Shown piece by piece: positions 38,510-48,085 of a stretch of 64,000 bases of DNA. The stretch covers positions 1 through 64,000 of the forward strand of contig NZ_JAAMQM010000011.1 in NCBI RefSeq assembly GCF_013523055.1, written 5' to 3'. Position numbers and translations under genes: made by a program. The DNA is from Pseudomonas capeferrum. Lineage in GTDB: Bacteria > Pseudomonadota > Gammaproteobacteria > Pseudomonadales > Pseudomonadaceae. Every line of letters starts with the position of its first letter. The stretch's first letter is position 1. The notes below the pieces were generated by a model, which searched no databases, was not told where the DNA came from, and was given only the letters and a program-made list of their open reading frames with translations.

Positions 38510-39328
38510 TCAACCGCGGGAGGATTCCCACGCCAAGGAAAGCGCCAGTTGCGCGGCCGCAGCCTGCAATTGGGGAATGTATTCGATCAAGTCGTTAAGG
38601 CTTTTCCGTGCCGTGGGCGCATGGCAGGCCAGCGCCGCCAGGCAATGACCCTCGGCACTTCTGATTGGCACGGCGACCGCCACCATACCTCTGACGAACT
38701 CCTCACTGTCAATCCCTACACCACGTGCGCGGATACGCTCCAGCTCGGTTTCCAACAGGTCGCCGTCGGTAATGCTGCGATCGGTCTGAGGCGTCAGTTC
38801 AAGGTGCTTGAGCATGGCCCTGCGTGTTTCCGCTGGCATCTCGGCGAGAAACAACTTGCCACTGGCGGTGCAATGTAACGGCACATGGGTGCCAGGCTCG
38901 ACATGCAGGCGCAAAGGCTCGCGGGTTTCCACGCGGTCGATGTAGATCACAGAATCGCCATCCAATGCCGTCAGGTTGCAGGTTTCACCCAGCTGTAGCA
39001 CCAGCGTCTGCAGAATAAGACGGCTTCGCTGAAGCACTACTTCGTTGCGCAGTAGCGACAGACCCAGGCGACTGGCGCGGGGACCGAGCAGGTAGGTCTT
39101 CTCGTCCACTTCGCGCAGCAGATAGCCGAGCCGCTCCAGCGCTACCAGCATGCGCAGCAGAGTGGCCTTGGGTGCCTCAAGCCGGTCGCACAACTGTGCG
39201 AGAGACAGCGGGGCATCCGCGTTGGCGACGGCTTCCAATAACAGCAAGGCGCGCAGGCTGCGATCCGGGTTTTCTCCGATAACCGGCTCCACTACGCCCT
39301 CCCTGTATTTCGGTTCGATTCGTACCAT
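38510..39328 (-). CDS. IclR-family transcriptional regulator
   Basis: 272 residues: MVRIEPKYREGVVEPVIGENPDRSLRALLLLEAVANADAPLSLAQLCDRLEAPKATLLRMLVALERLGYLLREV... Winged helix about 20-85, then the IclR ligand domain (TCNLTALDGDSVIYIDRVETREPLRLHVEPGTHVPLHCTASGKLFLA). It is divergent from the GMC oxidoreductase across 189 bp. In Cupriavidus isethionate clusters a regulator, a GMC dehydrogenase and an MFS importer are grouped, which makes this a candidate isethionate-responsive regulator. Confidence 0.88.
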   Translation of the reverse strand: MVRIEPKYREGVVEPVIGENPDRSLRALLLLEAVANADAPLSLAQLCDRLEAPKATLLRMLVALERLGYLLREVDEKTYLLGPRASRLGLSLLRNEVVLQRSRLILQTLVLQLGETCNLTALDGDSVIYIDRVETREPLRLHVEPGTHVPLHCTASGKLFLAEMPAETRRAMLKHLELTPQTDRSITDGDLLETELERIRARGVGIDSEEFVRGMVAVAVPIRSAEGHCLAALACHAPTARKSLNDLIEYIPQLQAAAAQLALSLAWESSRG

Positions 39329-39517
39329 TATTAAAAACCTGATAAAAAGCCATATACAACCAACTCGTTAACTATCAAAGAGTTAGTCAACGTTTTAGCA
39401 CGAAATATAGCGTGGACTTATAGGCACTCTAACTCTGGCCCCATATAAATGGAATGGATTGTTCTACTTTGCACGTGCAACTCGGGTTCATGACTATAAG
39501 AAAAAGAGGATTTTCGG

Positions 39518-41182
39518 ATGACACGTGCCTATGACTTCGTCATTGTCGGTGCCGGTTCAGCCGGTTGTGTGCTGGCCAATAGACTCAGCGAGAACGGACG
39601 ATACAGCGTTTGCTTACTCGAGGCGGGGCCTGCGGATCGGTATCCGTGGATCCATATCCCGATAGGCTACGCCAAGACCATGTTCCACCCGGTATACAAC
39701 TGGGGCTTCTATACCGATCCAGATCCCGGCATGAACGACCGGCGCATCTACTGGCCGCGCGGCAAGGTGTTCGGTGGCTGCAGCTCAATCAACGGTCTCA
39801 TTTTCATTCGTGGCCAGAGCGCCGATTACGATGCCTGGGCCAGCGCTGGTAACTCCGGCTGGGGCTGGGACGATGTATTACCCTACTTCCGCCGCGCCGA
39901 GTGCAACGACCTTGGTCCCGGCCCCACTCGCGGCACCGACGGGCCGTTGTCGGCGTCCAGCATCAAGGCGCGGCATCCCCTCACCGAAGGCTTTATCGGG
40001 GCGGCCAAAGAACTTGGCGTCCCCCTCATCCAGGACTTCAACACCGGTGATCAGGAAGGCGTCGGCTACTACCAACTGACCACACGCAAGGGTTTGCGCT
40101 GCAGCACCGCGGTGGCCTACCTGCACCCCGCCAGGCGTCGTCCGAACCTGACCATCGAGGCGCTCGCCCAAGCCGAAAAAGTCCTCTTCGAAGGAACCCG
40201 TGCCGTCGGCGTCCAGTACCGCCAGAACGGTCAGTCGCTGGCCGTAAAGGCTAAGCGCGAAGTGATTCTCAGCGCCGGTGCGCTGCAATCACCGCAATTA
40301 TTGCAACTGTCCGGTATCGGCCCTTCGCAGTTGTTGGAAAAATTCAATATTGCAACGGTACATGCACTGCCAGGTGTGGGTGAAAACCTGCAGGACCATT
40401 TGCAGATTCGCCTGATCTACGAGTGCACCCAACCGATCACCACCAACGATGACCTGCGTTCGCCGCTACGTAAATTGCGCATGGGCCTGCAGTGGCTGCT
40501 GACCCGCGGTGGACCGCTGGCCATCGGTATCAACCAGGGCGGGCTGTTCACCCGGGTGCTGGAACAAAGCGGCACACCCGACATTCAGTACCACTTCGGT
40601 ACGCTCAGCGCCGACTCTGCCGGCGGCAGCGTACATCCCTTCTCGGGCTTCACTATGTCGGTTTGCCAATTGCGCCCCGAAAGCCGCGGCTATGTGCGCA
40701 TCACCTCGACCGACCCCCTGCAACCGCCGTCGATGCAGCCGAATTACCTGTCGACCGAACTGGACCGCAAAACGGTGATTGCAGCGGTGCGCTACACCCG
40801 CAAGTTAGCCGCGACCGGTTCGTTCAAGCCGTTGATTCGCAGCGAGTATCGGCCTGGCAACGAGATCCAGAGCGACGAACAGATTCTCGAGTTCTGCCGT
40901 CAGTACGGGGCGACCATCTTTCACCCATCCGGCACCTGCAAGATGGGTAATGATCCGCTTGCAGTGGTGGATTCGCGCCTGCGCGTACACGGCGTGCAGG
41001 GATTGCGGGTAGTCGACTGCTCGATCATGCCGACACTGGTCTCGGGCAACACCAACGTCCCCGTGGTCATGATTGCCGAAAAGGCCTCGACGATGATCCT
41101 CGAAGACTGCCTCCAACTCAGCGCCAGCACACATCACGCCATGGAGGCACCGGCGCCAGCACTGAGCGCGGTCGCCTCCTGA
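39518..41182 (+). CDS. GMC-family flavoprotein oxidoreductase, candidate isethionate dehydrogenase (IseJ-like)
   Basis: 554 residues. FAD-binding [21 protein letters not shown] (about 6-26), GMC signature 1 region ([26 protein letters not shown], about 85-110), signature 2 region ([18 protein letters not shown], about 252-269), and catalytic His regions [18 protein letters not shown] and [21 protein letters not shown] [17 protein letters not shown] at the C-terminus. The family oxidises alcohols to aldehydes. The neighbouring tpa/xsc genes would process sulfoacetaldehyde, so isethionate is a good candidate substrate; choline-like alcohols are the alternative. No signal peptide is seen. Confidence 0.85.
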   Translation: MTRAYDFVIVGAGSAGCVLANRLSENGRYSVCLLEAGPADRYPWIHIPIGYAKTMFHPVYNWGFYTDPDPGMNDRRIYWPRGKVFGGCSSINGLIFIRGQSADYDAWASAGNSGWGWDDVLPYFRRAECNDLGPGPTRGTDGPLSASSIKARHPLTEGFIGAAKELGVPLIQDFNTGDQEGVGYYQLTTRKGLRCSTAVAYLHPARRRPNLTIEALAQAEKVLFEGTRAVGVQYRQNGQSLAVKAKREVILSAGALQSPQLLQLSGIGPSQLLEKFNIATVHALPGVGENLQDHLQIRLIYECTQPITTNDDLRSPLRKLRMGLQWLLTRGGPLAIGINQGGLFTRVLEQSGTPDIQYHFGTLSADSAGGSVHPFSGFTMSVCQLRPESRGYVRITSTDPLQPPSMQPNYLSTELDRKTVIAAVRYTRKLAATGSFKPLIRSEYRPGNEIQSDEQILEFCRQYGATIFHPSGTCKMGNDPLAVVDSRLRVHGVQGLRVVDCSIMPTLVSGNTNVPVVMIAEKASTMILEDCLQLSASTHHAMEAPAPALSAVAS

Positions 41183-41250
41183 TGGAACATTGAAAGTAGC
41201 GTGCCGCACGCGCTTACCCTCCATATAAAGACAACAATAGGAATACTCAC

Positions 41251-42579
41251 ATGTCCACGCCCAACCCCGTGCGCAAGGTGGTTATCGCGAGTGTTATAGG
41301 CGCCACCATTGAGTGGTACGACTTCTTCCTCTATGGCGTCGTCGCCGGTGTTGTATTCAATCATCTGTACTTTCCGAGCGATGACCCTCTGGTCTCTACC
41401 ATGCTGGCCTACGTCACATTCGCCGTCGGTTTTCTCAGCCGTCCTATCGGCGGTGTGATTTTCGGTCATTTCGGCGACAGGATTGGACGAAAAAGCATGT
41501 TGATCATGACCATGATGATCATGGGCGTGGCCACCTTTCTCATTGGTCTGGTACCCAGTTACGACAGCATCGGTATCTGGGCACCGATCCTTCTACTGCT
41601 GCTGCGCATCGTCCAGGGCATCGGCCTTGGTGGCGAATGGGGTGGCGCAGTGCTGATGGCTTTCGAGTACGCGCCAAAACATAAGCGCGGTTTCTACGCC
41701 AGCCTGCCGCAGATCGGCCTGGCAATCGGCTTGTGCCTGGCCTCTGGTGTGGTGGGACTTCTGTCCTACGTCCTGACTGACGCACAGTTTCTCGAGTGGG
41801 GCTGGCGCATCGCTTTTCTGCTCAGCGCAGGCCTGGTGTTCGTCGGTACCTGGATTCGTCTGAACGTGATGGAAAGCCCTGAGTTTGCCAAGGTCAAAGC
41901 GGCCAACGCCGAAGCTGCCATTCCGTTCGTTGACATGATGAAGCGTTACCCCAAGAACGTACTGGCCGGTATGGGCGCGCGCTACATCGACGGCGTGTTC
42001 TTCAATGTGTTCGGCGTATTCTCGCTCAGCTACCTGACCCAGACACTCAACCTGCCACGTTCCGAAGCATTGATCGGGGTGATGGTGGCGGCGGTGGTGA
42101 TGTGCTTTACCATCCCGATGTTCGGGGCCTTGTCCGATCGTATCGGCCGCACCCGCGTGTACTTCTGGGGTTCGCTGATCACCGCCCTCTGCGCCTTTCC
42201 GGCCTTCTGGCTGATGATGACCAGCAATGGCGACATGTTCATTATCTGGATGGCCATCGTGGTTCCCTTCGGTATTTTTTACGCTGCGATCTACGGCCCT
42301 GAGGCGGCAATGTTCTGTGAACTGTTCGACGCTAAAGTGCGCTACACCGGCATCTCTTTCGTCTATCAATTCTCCGGCATCTTCGCCAGCGGCCTGACCC
42401 CGATGATCGCCACCGCATTGATGCGAAGCAGTAATGGGCAGCCATGGACTACCTGTCTTTACGTGCTGTTCGCAGGCGCCATCAGCGCTTACTGCGCCTG
42501 GTGGATCGGCAAGCGCAAAGGCCCTCGGAGGACGAAAGAATTCAACGTTGACTCGCGCACCATACTCCCAAACCCATAA
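41251..42579 (+). CDS. MFS transporter of the MHS (metabolite:H+ symporter) family, candidate sulfonate importer
   Basis: 442 residues, 12 helices: VVIASVIGATIEWYDFFLYGVVAGVVFNHLYFP is the MHS N-terminus, with GHFGDRIGRKSMLIMTM as the loop 2-3 motif and GEWGGAVLMAFEYAP in the middle. The family takes up organic acids, betaine and related zwitterions. It is 68 bp after the GMC gene and probably co-transcribed, matching an IseU-type role if the substrate is isethionate. Confidence 0.87.
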   Translation: MSTPNPVRKVVIASVIGATIEWYDFFLYGVVAGVVFNHLYFPSDDPLVSTMLAYVTFAVGFLSRPIGGVIFGHFGDRIGRKSMLIMTMMIMGVATFLIGLVPSYDSIGIWAPILLLLLRIVQGIGLGGEWGGAVLMAFEYAPKHKRGFYASLPQIGLAIGLCLASGVVGLLSYVLTDAQFLEWGWRIAFLLSAGLVFVGTWIRLNVMESPEFAKVKAANAEAAIPFVDMMKRYPKNVLAGMGARYIDGVFFNVFGVFSLSYLTQTLNLPRSEALIGVMVAAVVMCFTIPMFGALSDRIGRTRVYFWGSLITALCAFPAFWLMMTSNGDMFIIWMAIVVPFGIFYAAIYGPEAAMFCELFDAKVRYTGISFVYQFSGIFASGLTPMIATALMRSSNGQPWTTCLYVLFAGAISAYCAWWIGKRKGPRRTKEFNVDSRTILPNP

Positions 42580-42681
42580 GTGCGCCTGGCTGGTACTGCA
42601 ATCCAACCTCGGGCAACCTTGTCATTTACCAAGGCTTAGGGCAGGGTCGATACATTGAGATTTCTGCCACAGGAGTCACAC

Positions 42682-43815
42682 ATGTCAAAGCTATATCCCA
42701 GTATCGATCCCGAGGGGCTGATCGAGTATTCGGTGGTCTACACCGACCGCTCGCTCAACCACATGTCGCAGTCGTTCCAAGGGGTGATGAACGATATTTC
42801 CAGCACCCTCAAACAGGTCTATAACGCCCACGCGGTTGCGGTGGTTCCTGGTAGCGGCACCTTCGGCATGGAAGCCGTGGCTCGACAGTTTGCCAGCGGA
42901 CAGCAGTGTCTGGTGATACGCAACGGCTGGTTCAGTTATCGCTGGAGCCAGATCCTCGATATGGGCAACATCCCGGCGGCCACCACGGTGCTCAAAGCCC
43001 GACCGATCGAGGACGGCCGCCAAGGCGCCTTCGCCCCACCACCACTGGACGAAGTGCTGGCAACCATTGCGGCGCAGAAGCCGCAGGTGGTCTTCGCCCC
43101 CCATGTCGAAACCTCATCGGGAATGATCCTGCCCGATGATTACCTGCGCACCGTCGGCGACGCCGTGCATGCGGTGGGAGGCCTGTTCGTGCTGGACTGC
43201 ATCGCCTCGGGCGCACTGTGGGTCGACATGCAGGCGTGCGCCATCGACCTGCTGATCAGTGCGCCGCAAAAAGGCTGGAGCGCGTCCCCTTGCTGCGCCT
43301 TGGTGATGTTCAGCCCCTTGGCCCTCGAGCGCATCGAGCAGACGCAAAGCAGCAGCTTTGCCTGTGACCTGAAGAAATGGCTGCAGATCATGCAGGCCTA
43401 CGAACAGGGTGGGCACGCCTACCACGCGACCATGCCCAGCGATGCCCTGGCGCGTTTTCGCGATGTGATGAAAGAGACCCAGGCCTACGGCTTCGACAAG
43501 GTCTGCGGCGAACAGCAGAAACTCGGCGACCGGGTACGCGCGCTGTTGACCGCCAAGGGGATCAAGAGCGTGGCCGCAGCTGGCTTCCAGGCCCCTGGCG
43601 TGGTGGTCAGCTATACCGACGATGCCGAGATCAAGAGCGGAAAGAAATTTGCCTCGCACGGTCTGCAGATCGCTGCTGGAGTGCCGCTGCAATGCGACGA
43701 GCCGGCCGACTTCCAGACCTTCCGCATCGGCCTGTTCGGACTCGACAAGCTGCACAATATCGAGCGCACGGTCAGCACACTTGAACATGCGCTGGATGAG
43801 GTCATGCGCAGCTGA
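42682..43815 (+). CDS. Class-V PLP aminotransferase (alanine-glyoxylate / 2-aminoethylphosphonate type)
   Basis: 377 residues from MSKLYPSIDPEGLIEYSVVYTDRSLNHMSQSF (ATG 42682 behind CAGGAG). PLP contacts: VVPGSGTFGMEAVARQFA (about 55-75), LDCIASGALWVDM, Schiff-base Lys in LLISAPQKGWSASPCCALV (about 195). Class V includes serine/alanine-glyoxylate enzymes and PhnW, which acts on the phosphonate analogue of taurine. Third gene of the GMC-MHS series. It could transaminate a product of the GMC enzyme or a second amino-sulfonate. Confidence 0.8.
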   Translation: MSKLYPSIDPEGLIEYSVVYTDRSLNHMSQSFQGVMNDISSTLKQVYNAHAVAVVPGSGTFGMEAVARQFASGQQCLVIRNGWFSYRWSQILDMGNIPAATTVLKARPIEDGRQGAFAPPPLDEVLATIAAQKPQVVFAPHVETSSGMILPDDYLRTVGDAVHAVGGLFVLDCIASGALWVDMQACAIDLLISAPQKGWSASPCCALVMFSPLALERIEQTQSSSFACDLKKWLQIMQAYEQGGHAYHATMPSDALARFRDVMKETQAYGFDKVCGEQQKLGDRVRALLTAKGIKSVAAAGFQAPGVVVSYTDDAEIKSGKKFASHGLQIAAGVPLQCDEPADFQTFRIGLFGLDKLHNIERTVSTLEHALDEVMRS

Positions 43816-43986
43816 GCCACTTGTCTACGCTGAGGCAGCAGGCTCCCTGTCCCAAGAGGGAGCCGAGCGCAGGCAAGCTCCCCCTGAGTGCCCGCAATCA
43901 AAGCTGTCGCACAACCTCCTTGCGTGCGCAAACCCTGTGATGTCCACCGTCTGTATCGATTCCAGGCCAAGGCAGGCGCGGTGCAT

Positions 43987-44892
43987 TCAGCACGACGGCG
44001 CCCAATGCCTGAGGAAGTCGATGAATTTTTGCTGAACCGGCGTCACCGACGTTTTCAACCAGGTGGCCAACGTGCAGATCCGGGCATCCACCCCCTTCAG
44101 CGGGATTAGTACCACGCCCTTGCGATTGAAATTACCCGCACTTTCCAAGTGGACAGTAACACCGATATTGGCCGCAACAAATCCAAACACACCTTCGCTG
44201 TTGTATGCCTCTTGCACGACATCAGGCAGAAACCCGGCACTGATGCAAAGCGCATCGAGCTGTCTACGATAGTGCGACCATTGGCTCATTACACCCAATA
44301 CGAAAGGCTCTTGCGCAAGATCCGACAACATCACCTCGGTCTGTTCAGCGAGCGGGTGGTTCTGCGGCAACACCGCGACAAAGCGATCACGCTGCACTTC
44401 GATGCTGTCGATATCCGGATCCAGGAAGGGCCCGGTAATAAAAGCGAACTCGATGACACCGTCCTTCAATAGTTCGAGCTGCTGCTGGGTCGAACCATAA
44501 ACCAGGTCGGCTTTGATCTGTGGGTAGCACCGGTGAAAGCCGTCGAGGATGGTCGGCAGCTGTCCGGAGACCGCGAAATCGGTATAGCCGATACACAGTT
44601 GGCCAATCTTGCCGGCACCGGCCTTGCGTGCCTGATGCACGGCGCTGTCCAGCCGCTCGAATACCATTCGGCTTCCCTCGAGGAAAACCCGACCTGCTTC
44701 GGTCAACTCGACCCGGCGATTACTGCGCGACAACAGCACCTCGCCAACCGCTTCCTCCAGCTGCTGAATAGTTCGGCTCAGGGCCGGTTGCGCCAGGTTC
44801 AGGCGCTCAGCCGCCCGGCGAAAGTGCAGTTCTTCGGCAACCGCCTCGAAGGCTCGCAGATGACGCAAATCGATTCGCACATTAATACCCAA
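43987..44892 (-). CDS. LysR-family transcriptional regulator
   Basis: 301 residues from MGINVRIDLRHLRAFEAVAEELHFRRAAERLNLAQPALSRTIQQLEEAVGEVLLSRSNRRVELTEAG: the LysR winged helix, then a periplasmic-binding-like effector domain. Divergent from the GltS-like transporter across 152 bp that contains TATCGAACCGATA (44907-44919), so it probably controls that operon. Confidence 0.9.
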   Translation of the reverse strand: MGINVRIDLRHLRAFEAVAEELHFRRAAERLNLAQPALSRTIQQLEEAVGEVLLSRSNRRVELTEAGRVFLEGSRMVFERLDSAVHQARKAGAGKIGQLCIGYTDFAVSGQLPTILDGFHRCYPQIKADLVYGSTQQQLELLKDGVIEFAFITGPFLDPDIDSIEVQRDRFVAVLPQNHPLAEQTEVMLSDLAQEPFVLGVMSQWSHYRRQLDALCISAGFLPDVVQEAYNSEGVFGFVAANIGVTVHLESAGNFNRKGVVLIPLKGVDARICTLATWLKTSVTPVQQKFIDFLRHWAPSC

Positions 44893-44906
44893 TAGGCATC
44901 ATTCGT

Positions 44907-44919
44907 TATCGAACCGATA
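44907..44919. promoter_or_regulatory. Palindrome at the LysR/transporter divergent promoter
   Basis: TATCGAACCGATA: perfect 5-bp arms around AAC, 15 bp upstream of the LysR start. A plausible LysR autoregulatory site. Confidence 0.35.
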
Positions 44920-45044
44920 TTATACAGGTCACATTCAATCCTCTACCCTCACGCTAAGTAACCCAGCTGAAAGTTGCAGTGGTGCCGGACGTGCGAACGT
45001 CGACTCACCATTCAAAAGACATAATAAATATAAAAAGAGGGTTG

Positions 45045-46460
45045 ATGATGGAAAGCACATTCCACGGAATAATCGCTTTTGCCCTACTGGCCAGCATGCT
45101 GCTGTTGGGCAGCATCCTGCGCAACCGTATTGGCCTGTTTCGCAACTCGCTGGCTCCGGCCAGTATCCTCGGCGGCATGCTCGGGTTCGCGCTGTTATCG
45201 TTCGAGCTGATACCCGGCTTTGAAGCGGGTGATTTCGAGAGCCTGACTTTTCACTTTTTCACCCTGAGTTTCATGTCTCTGTGCCTTACCGGAAAAAGCA
45301 AAGACGCCTCACTTTCAGGAGGCAGCGTAGTGCGCGGCGGCCTTTGGCTCACGCTGATCTGGACGATCAGCCTGGGATTACAGGGCGTGGTCGGCTATCT
45401 GGTCATCAGCGGCTATGACGCCCTGACTGGCGCCAGCGTCAGCGAGTGGCTCGGAGCAATTGTCACTCACGGCTTTACTCAAGGCCCGGGCCAGGCGCTG
45501 ACCTATGGCGGAATCTGGGAGAAGGAATACGGGATTGAAAATGCCGCTCAGGTCGGCATGATTTACGCTTCCCTCGGCTTTCTGGTGGCCTTTGTGGTCG
45601 GCGTACCGGTGGCCAACAACTTTATCCGTCGTGGTCTCAATGCCAACCGCGCCTCGAATATCGATGGGGACTTCAAATCCGGGTTTTACAGCGGGACAAA
45701 AATACCGGGCAACGGCCATATGGTCTCGCACCCGGCCAATCTCGACTCACTGGCCTATCACCTGGGACTGCTCGGCGTTGCCTATCTGATTACCTACGTC
45801 TGGCTGAGCTTCATGCAGGTTCAGATCAAGGATTTCTCAGCCGGCGGCATCAACCTCTCGGTCCTGTTCAGCTATAACCTGTTTTTCCTTCACGGCCTGG
45901 CTGTTTGCGTGCTGCTGCGCCTGGGGATCGACCGTTTCGGCCTGTCGCACCGGGTCGATGACGAAACCCTGAAACGCATAACCGGTTCATCCGTCGATTT
46001 CATGGTGGTCGGTACCCTGATGAGCATCAAGTTTGCTGTGCTCTATGCACTGCTGACGCCAATCCTGCTGGTGACGGCTACCGTCACTCTGGTCACCCTG
46101 ATCGGCTGCCTGTATCTCGGCCGCCTGAGCGGTGTCCTCGGACCGGAGCGGGCCATTACCGCCTTTGGTTGCTGCTGCGGCTCGACCGGCACTGGCCTGC
46201 TGCTGTTACGCATGATGGATGCCAATTTCAGTACATCAGTGCCCAAGGAACTCGCCTTCTTCAATCTGGCGATCATCTTCACCACCGCCCACATCCTGTT
46301 CTTCTTCGCTCCGCTAGTGCCTTCGCTGGGTGGGTGGCATTACCTCATGGTGTTCGGTGGCACGGCGCTGCTCTTCCTCGCCTGCATTCCACTGCTGATG
46401 AAATTTAGAACGAGTGCCAATACCACGCTGGCCACTGGGGCCAAGGAGTCCTGCCGATGA
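45045..46460 (+). CDS. Sodium/glutamate symporter (GltS)-like transporter
   Basis: 471 residues from the first of two adjacent ATGs (45045/45048), with GAGGG upstream. About 11-12 membrane helices in two inverted halves: FALLASMLLLGSILRNRIGLFRNSLAPASILGGMLGF, the VTHGFTQGPGQALTYGGIWE motif, and the second-half GCCCGSTGTGLLLLRMMDANFSTSVPKELAFFNLA. The G-rich reentrant motifs in each half are those of the GltS family, but the length exceeds E. coli GltS (about 400). Its stop overlaps the start of the amidohydrolase, so the pair probably imports and then hydrolyses one substrate. Confidence 0.8.
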   Translation: MMESTFHGIIAFALLASMLLLGSILRNRIGLFRNSLAPASILGGMLGFALLSFELIPGFEAGDFESLTFHFFTLSFMSLCLTGKSKDASLSGGSVVRGGLWLTLIWTISLGLQGVVGYLVISGYDALTGASVSEWLGAIVTHGFTQGPGQALTYGGIWEKEYGIENAAQVGMIYASLGFLVAFVVGVPVANNFIRRGLNANRASNIDGDFKSGFYSGTKIPGNGHMVSHPANLDSLAYHLGLLGVAYLITYVWLSFMQVQIKDFSAGGINLSVLFSYNLFFLHGLAVCVLLRLGIDRFGLSHRVDDETLKRITGSSVDFMVVGTLMSIKFAVLYALLTPILLVTATVTLVTLIGCLYLGRLSGVLGPERAITAFGCCCGSTGTGLLLLRMMDANFSTSVPKELAFFNLAIIFTTAHILFFFAPLVPSLGGWHYLMVFGGTALLFLACIPLLMKFRTSANTTLATGAKESCR

Positions 46461-48085
46461 GCATTACCATCTTCAGCGCCAAGCGCATCCATACCATGAA
46501 TCCGTCTCAGCCTGAGGCCACTCACATCGCGGTGCGCGACGGCCGCGTGCTTGGCGTCGGCCCGCTGGAGGCGATGCAGGAACTGGGCGACTACACGCTG
46601 GATCAGCGCTTTGCCGACAACATCATTATGCCGGGCTTCGTCGAAGGACATAGCCACGCCCTGGAAGGCGCGATGTGGAATTACCTCTATCTGGGATATT
46701 TTCACCGCATCGATCCTGAAGGCTTGCGCTGGGCTGGCGCCGACAGCATCACCACCATGCAACAACGCCTGCGGGAAGGCGCCGAGACGCTTGCGCCCGG
46801 TGAGCCGCTGATCGCCTGGGGTTTCGACCCAGTCTATTTCGAAGGTACGCGGCTCGATCGACACCTGCTGGATGCCGCCGTGCAAGACCGCCCTGTCGTG
46901 GTGATGCATGCAAGCCTGCACGTGATGACGGTCAACAGCCGGATGCTCCAGCAGTCTGGCCTTCACCAGCATCCAGGTATTGAAGGAATCATGCTCGACG
47001 CCCAGGGCCAGCCTAACGGCGAGCTGCAGGAAATGGCGGCGATGCATGCCATCTTCGAGACCCTGGGGGTGAATCTGTTTGAGGCGGTATCGGCCCCCAG
47101 CACCCTGCGACGTTATGCCCAGGTTGCCCGCAATGCCGGGGTCACGACCATCACCGATCTCTACAACCCCCTGACCGATGACGGGATCGCCGCGCTAAGA
47201 CAAGTGACGGGCGAAGCGCACTTTCCAGTGCGCCTGGTGCCTGCCATGAGTGCCTTGGCCTGGTCGCCGGAACAGGGAGTCGAGCGACTGCTGCACTGCC
47301 TTGAGTTGGGCAACGACAAACTGCAGTTCGGCCTGGTGAAAATGATGACGGACGGTTCCATTCAGGGCTACACGGCGCGAATGAAGTGGCCTTACTACCA
47401 CGACGGGCATGCCAACGGCATTTGGAATGCGCCTCCCGAAGCCCTGCAACGGATGGTACAGGTCTACCACCAGGCCGGGCTGCAGCTGCATATCCATACC
47501 AATGGCGACGAAGCGGTCGAACTGATGCTGGATGCGGTGGAGAGCGCCCTGGATCTGTGGCCGCGTGCCGATCATCGGCATACGCTGCAGCATTGCCAGG
47601 TGATTGACCATGCGCAACTACGGCGCACTGCGAAACTCGGCCTGTGCCTGAACATGTTTGCCAACCACTTGTATTACTGGGGCGATATCCACCGCCGACA
47701 CACCTTGGGCTACGAACGCAGTCGCCGACTGGAGCCTCTCGCCTCGGCACGGCGCCTGGGCATAGTCACCGCGATCCACAGCGATGCTCCGGTCACTCCA
47801 CTGGGGCCGCTATTCACCGCCTGGTGCGCGGTGATGCGAGAAAGCGCATCCGGCGAAGTGCTGGGTGTAGAAGAGCGAGTGAGTGTTGCCCAAGCACTGG
47901 AAATGATCACCCTTGGCGCGGCCTACACGTTGCGCCTGGACCACAAGGTCGGCAGCCTCGAGATCGGCAAATTCGCGGATATGGCTGTGCTCGATCAGGA
48001 TCCGCTGACCATCGACCCGGCCCACTTGCGCAATATCCGCGTTCTGGCGACTGTGTTGGGAGGTGAGGTTCATGCCAACACCTGA
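46457..48085 (+). CDS. Metal-dependent amidohydrolase (YtcJ-like, amidohydrolase family 3)
   Basis: 542 residues from ATG 46457 (overlapping the transporter stop, ATGA). Metal ligands: H-x-H in MPGFVEGHSHAL (about 57-66), His in LQLHIHTNGDEAVE, His in HTLQHCQVIDHAQL and Asp in AIHSDAPVTPLGP; the C-terminal KVGSLEIGKFADMAVLDQDPL strand completes the urease-like fold. Cytoplasmic. YtcJ-type enzymes cleave N-acyl or imidazole amides; an N-acyl amine such as N-acetyltaurine would connect it to tpa/xsc, but this is speculative. The next gene, a G3E GTPase, overlaps its end. Confidence 0.87.
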   Translation: MSITIFSAKRIHTMNPSQPEATHIAVRDGRVLGVGPLEAMQELGDYTLDQRFADNIIMPGFVEGHSHALEGAMWNYLYLGYFHRIDPEGLRWAGADSITTMQQRLREGAETLAPGEPLIAWGFDPVYFEGTRLDRHLLDAAVQDRPVVVMHASLHVMTVNSRMLQQSGLHQHPGIEGIMLDAQGQPNGELQEMAAMHAIFETLGVNLFEAVSAPSTLRRYAQVARNAGVTTITDLYNPLTDDGIAALRQVTGEAHFPVRLVPAMSALAWSPEQGVERLLHCLELGNDKLQFGLVKMMTDGSIQGYTARMKWPYYHDGHANGIWNAPPEALQRMVQVYHQAGLQLHIHTNGDEAVELMLDAVESALDLWPRADHRHTLQHCQVIDHAQLRRTAKLGLCLNMFANHLYYWGDIHRRHTLGYERSRRLEPLASARRLGIVTAIHSDAPVTPLGPLFTAWCAVMRESASGEVLGVEERVSVAQALEMITLGAAYTLRLDHKVGSLEIGKFADMAVLDQDPLTIDPAHLRNIRVLATVLGGEVHANT

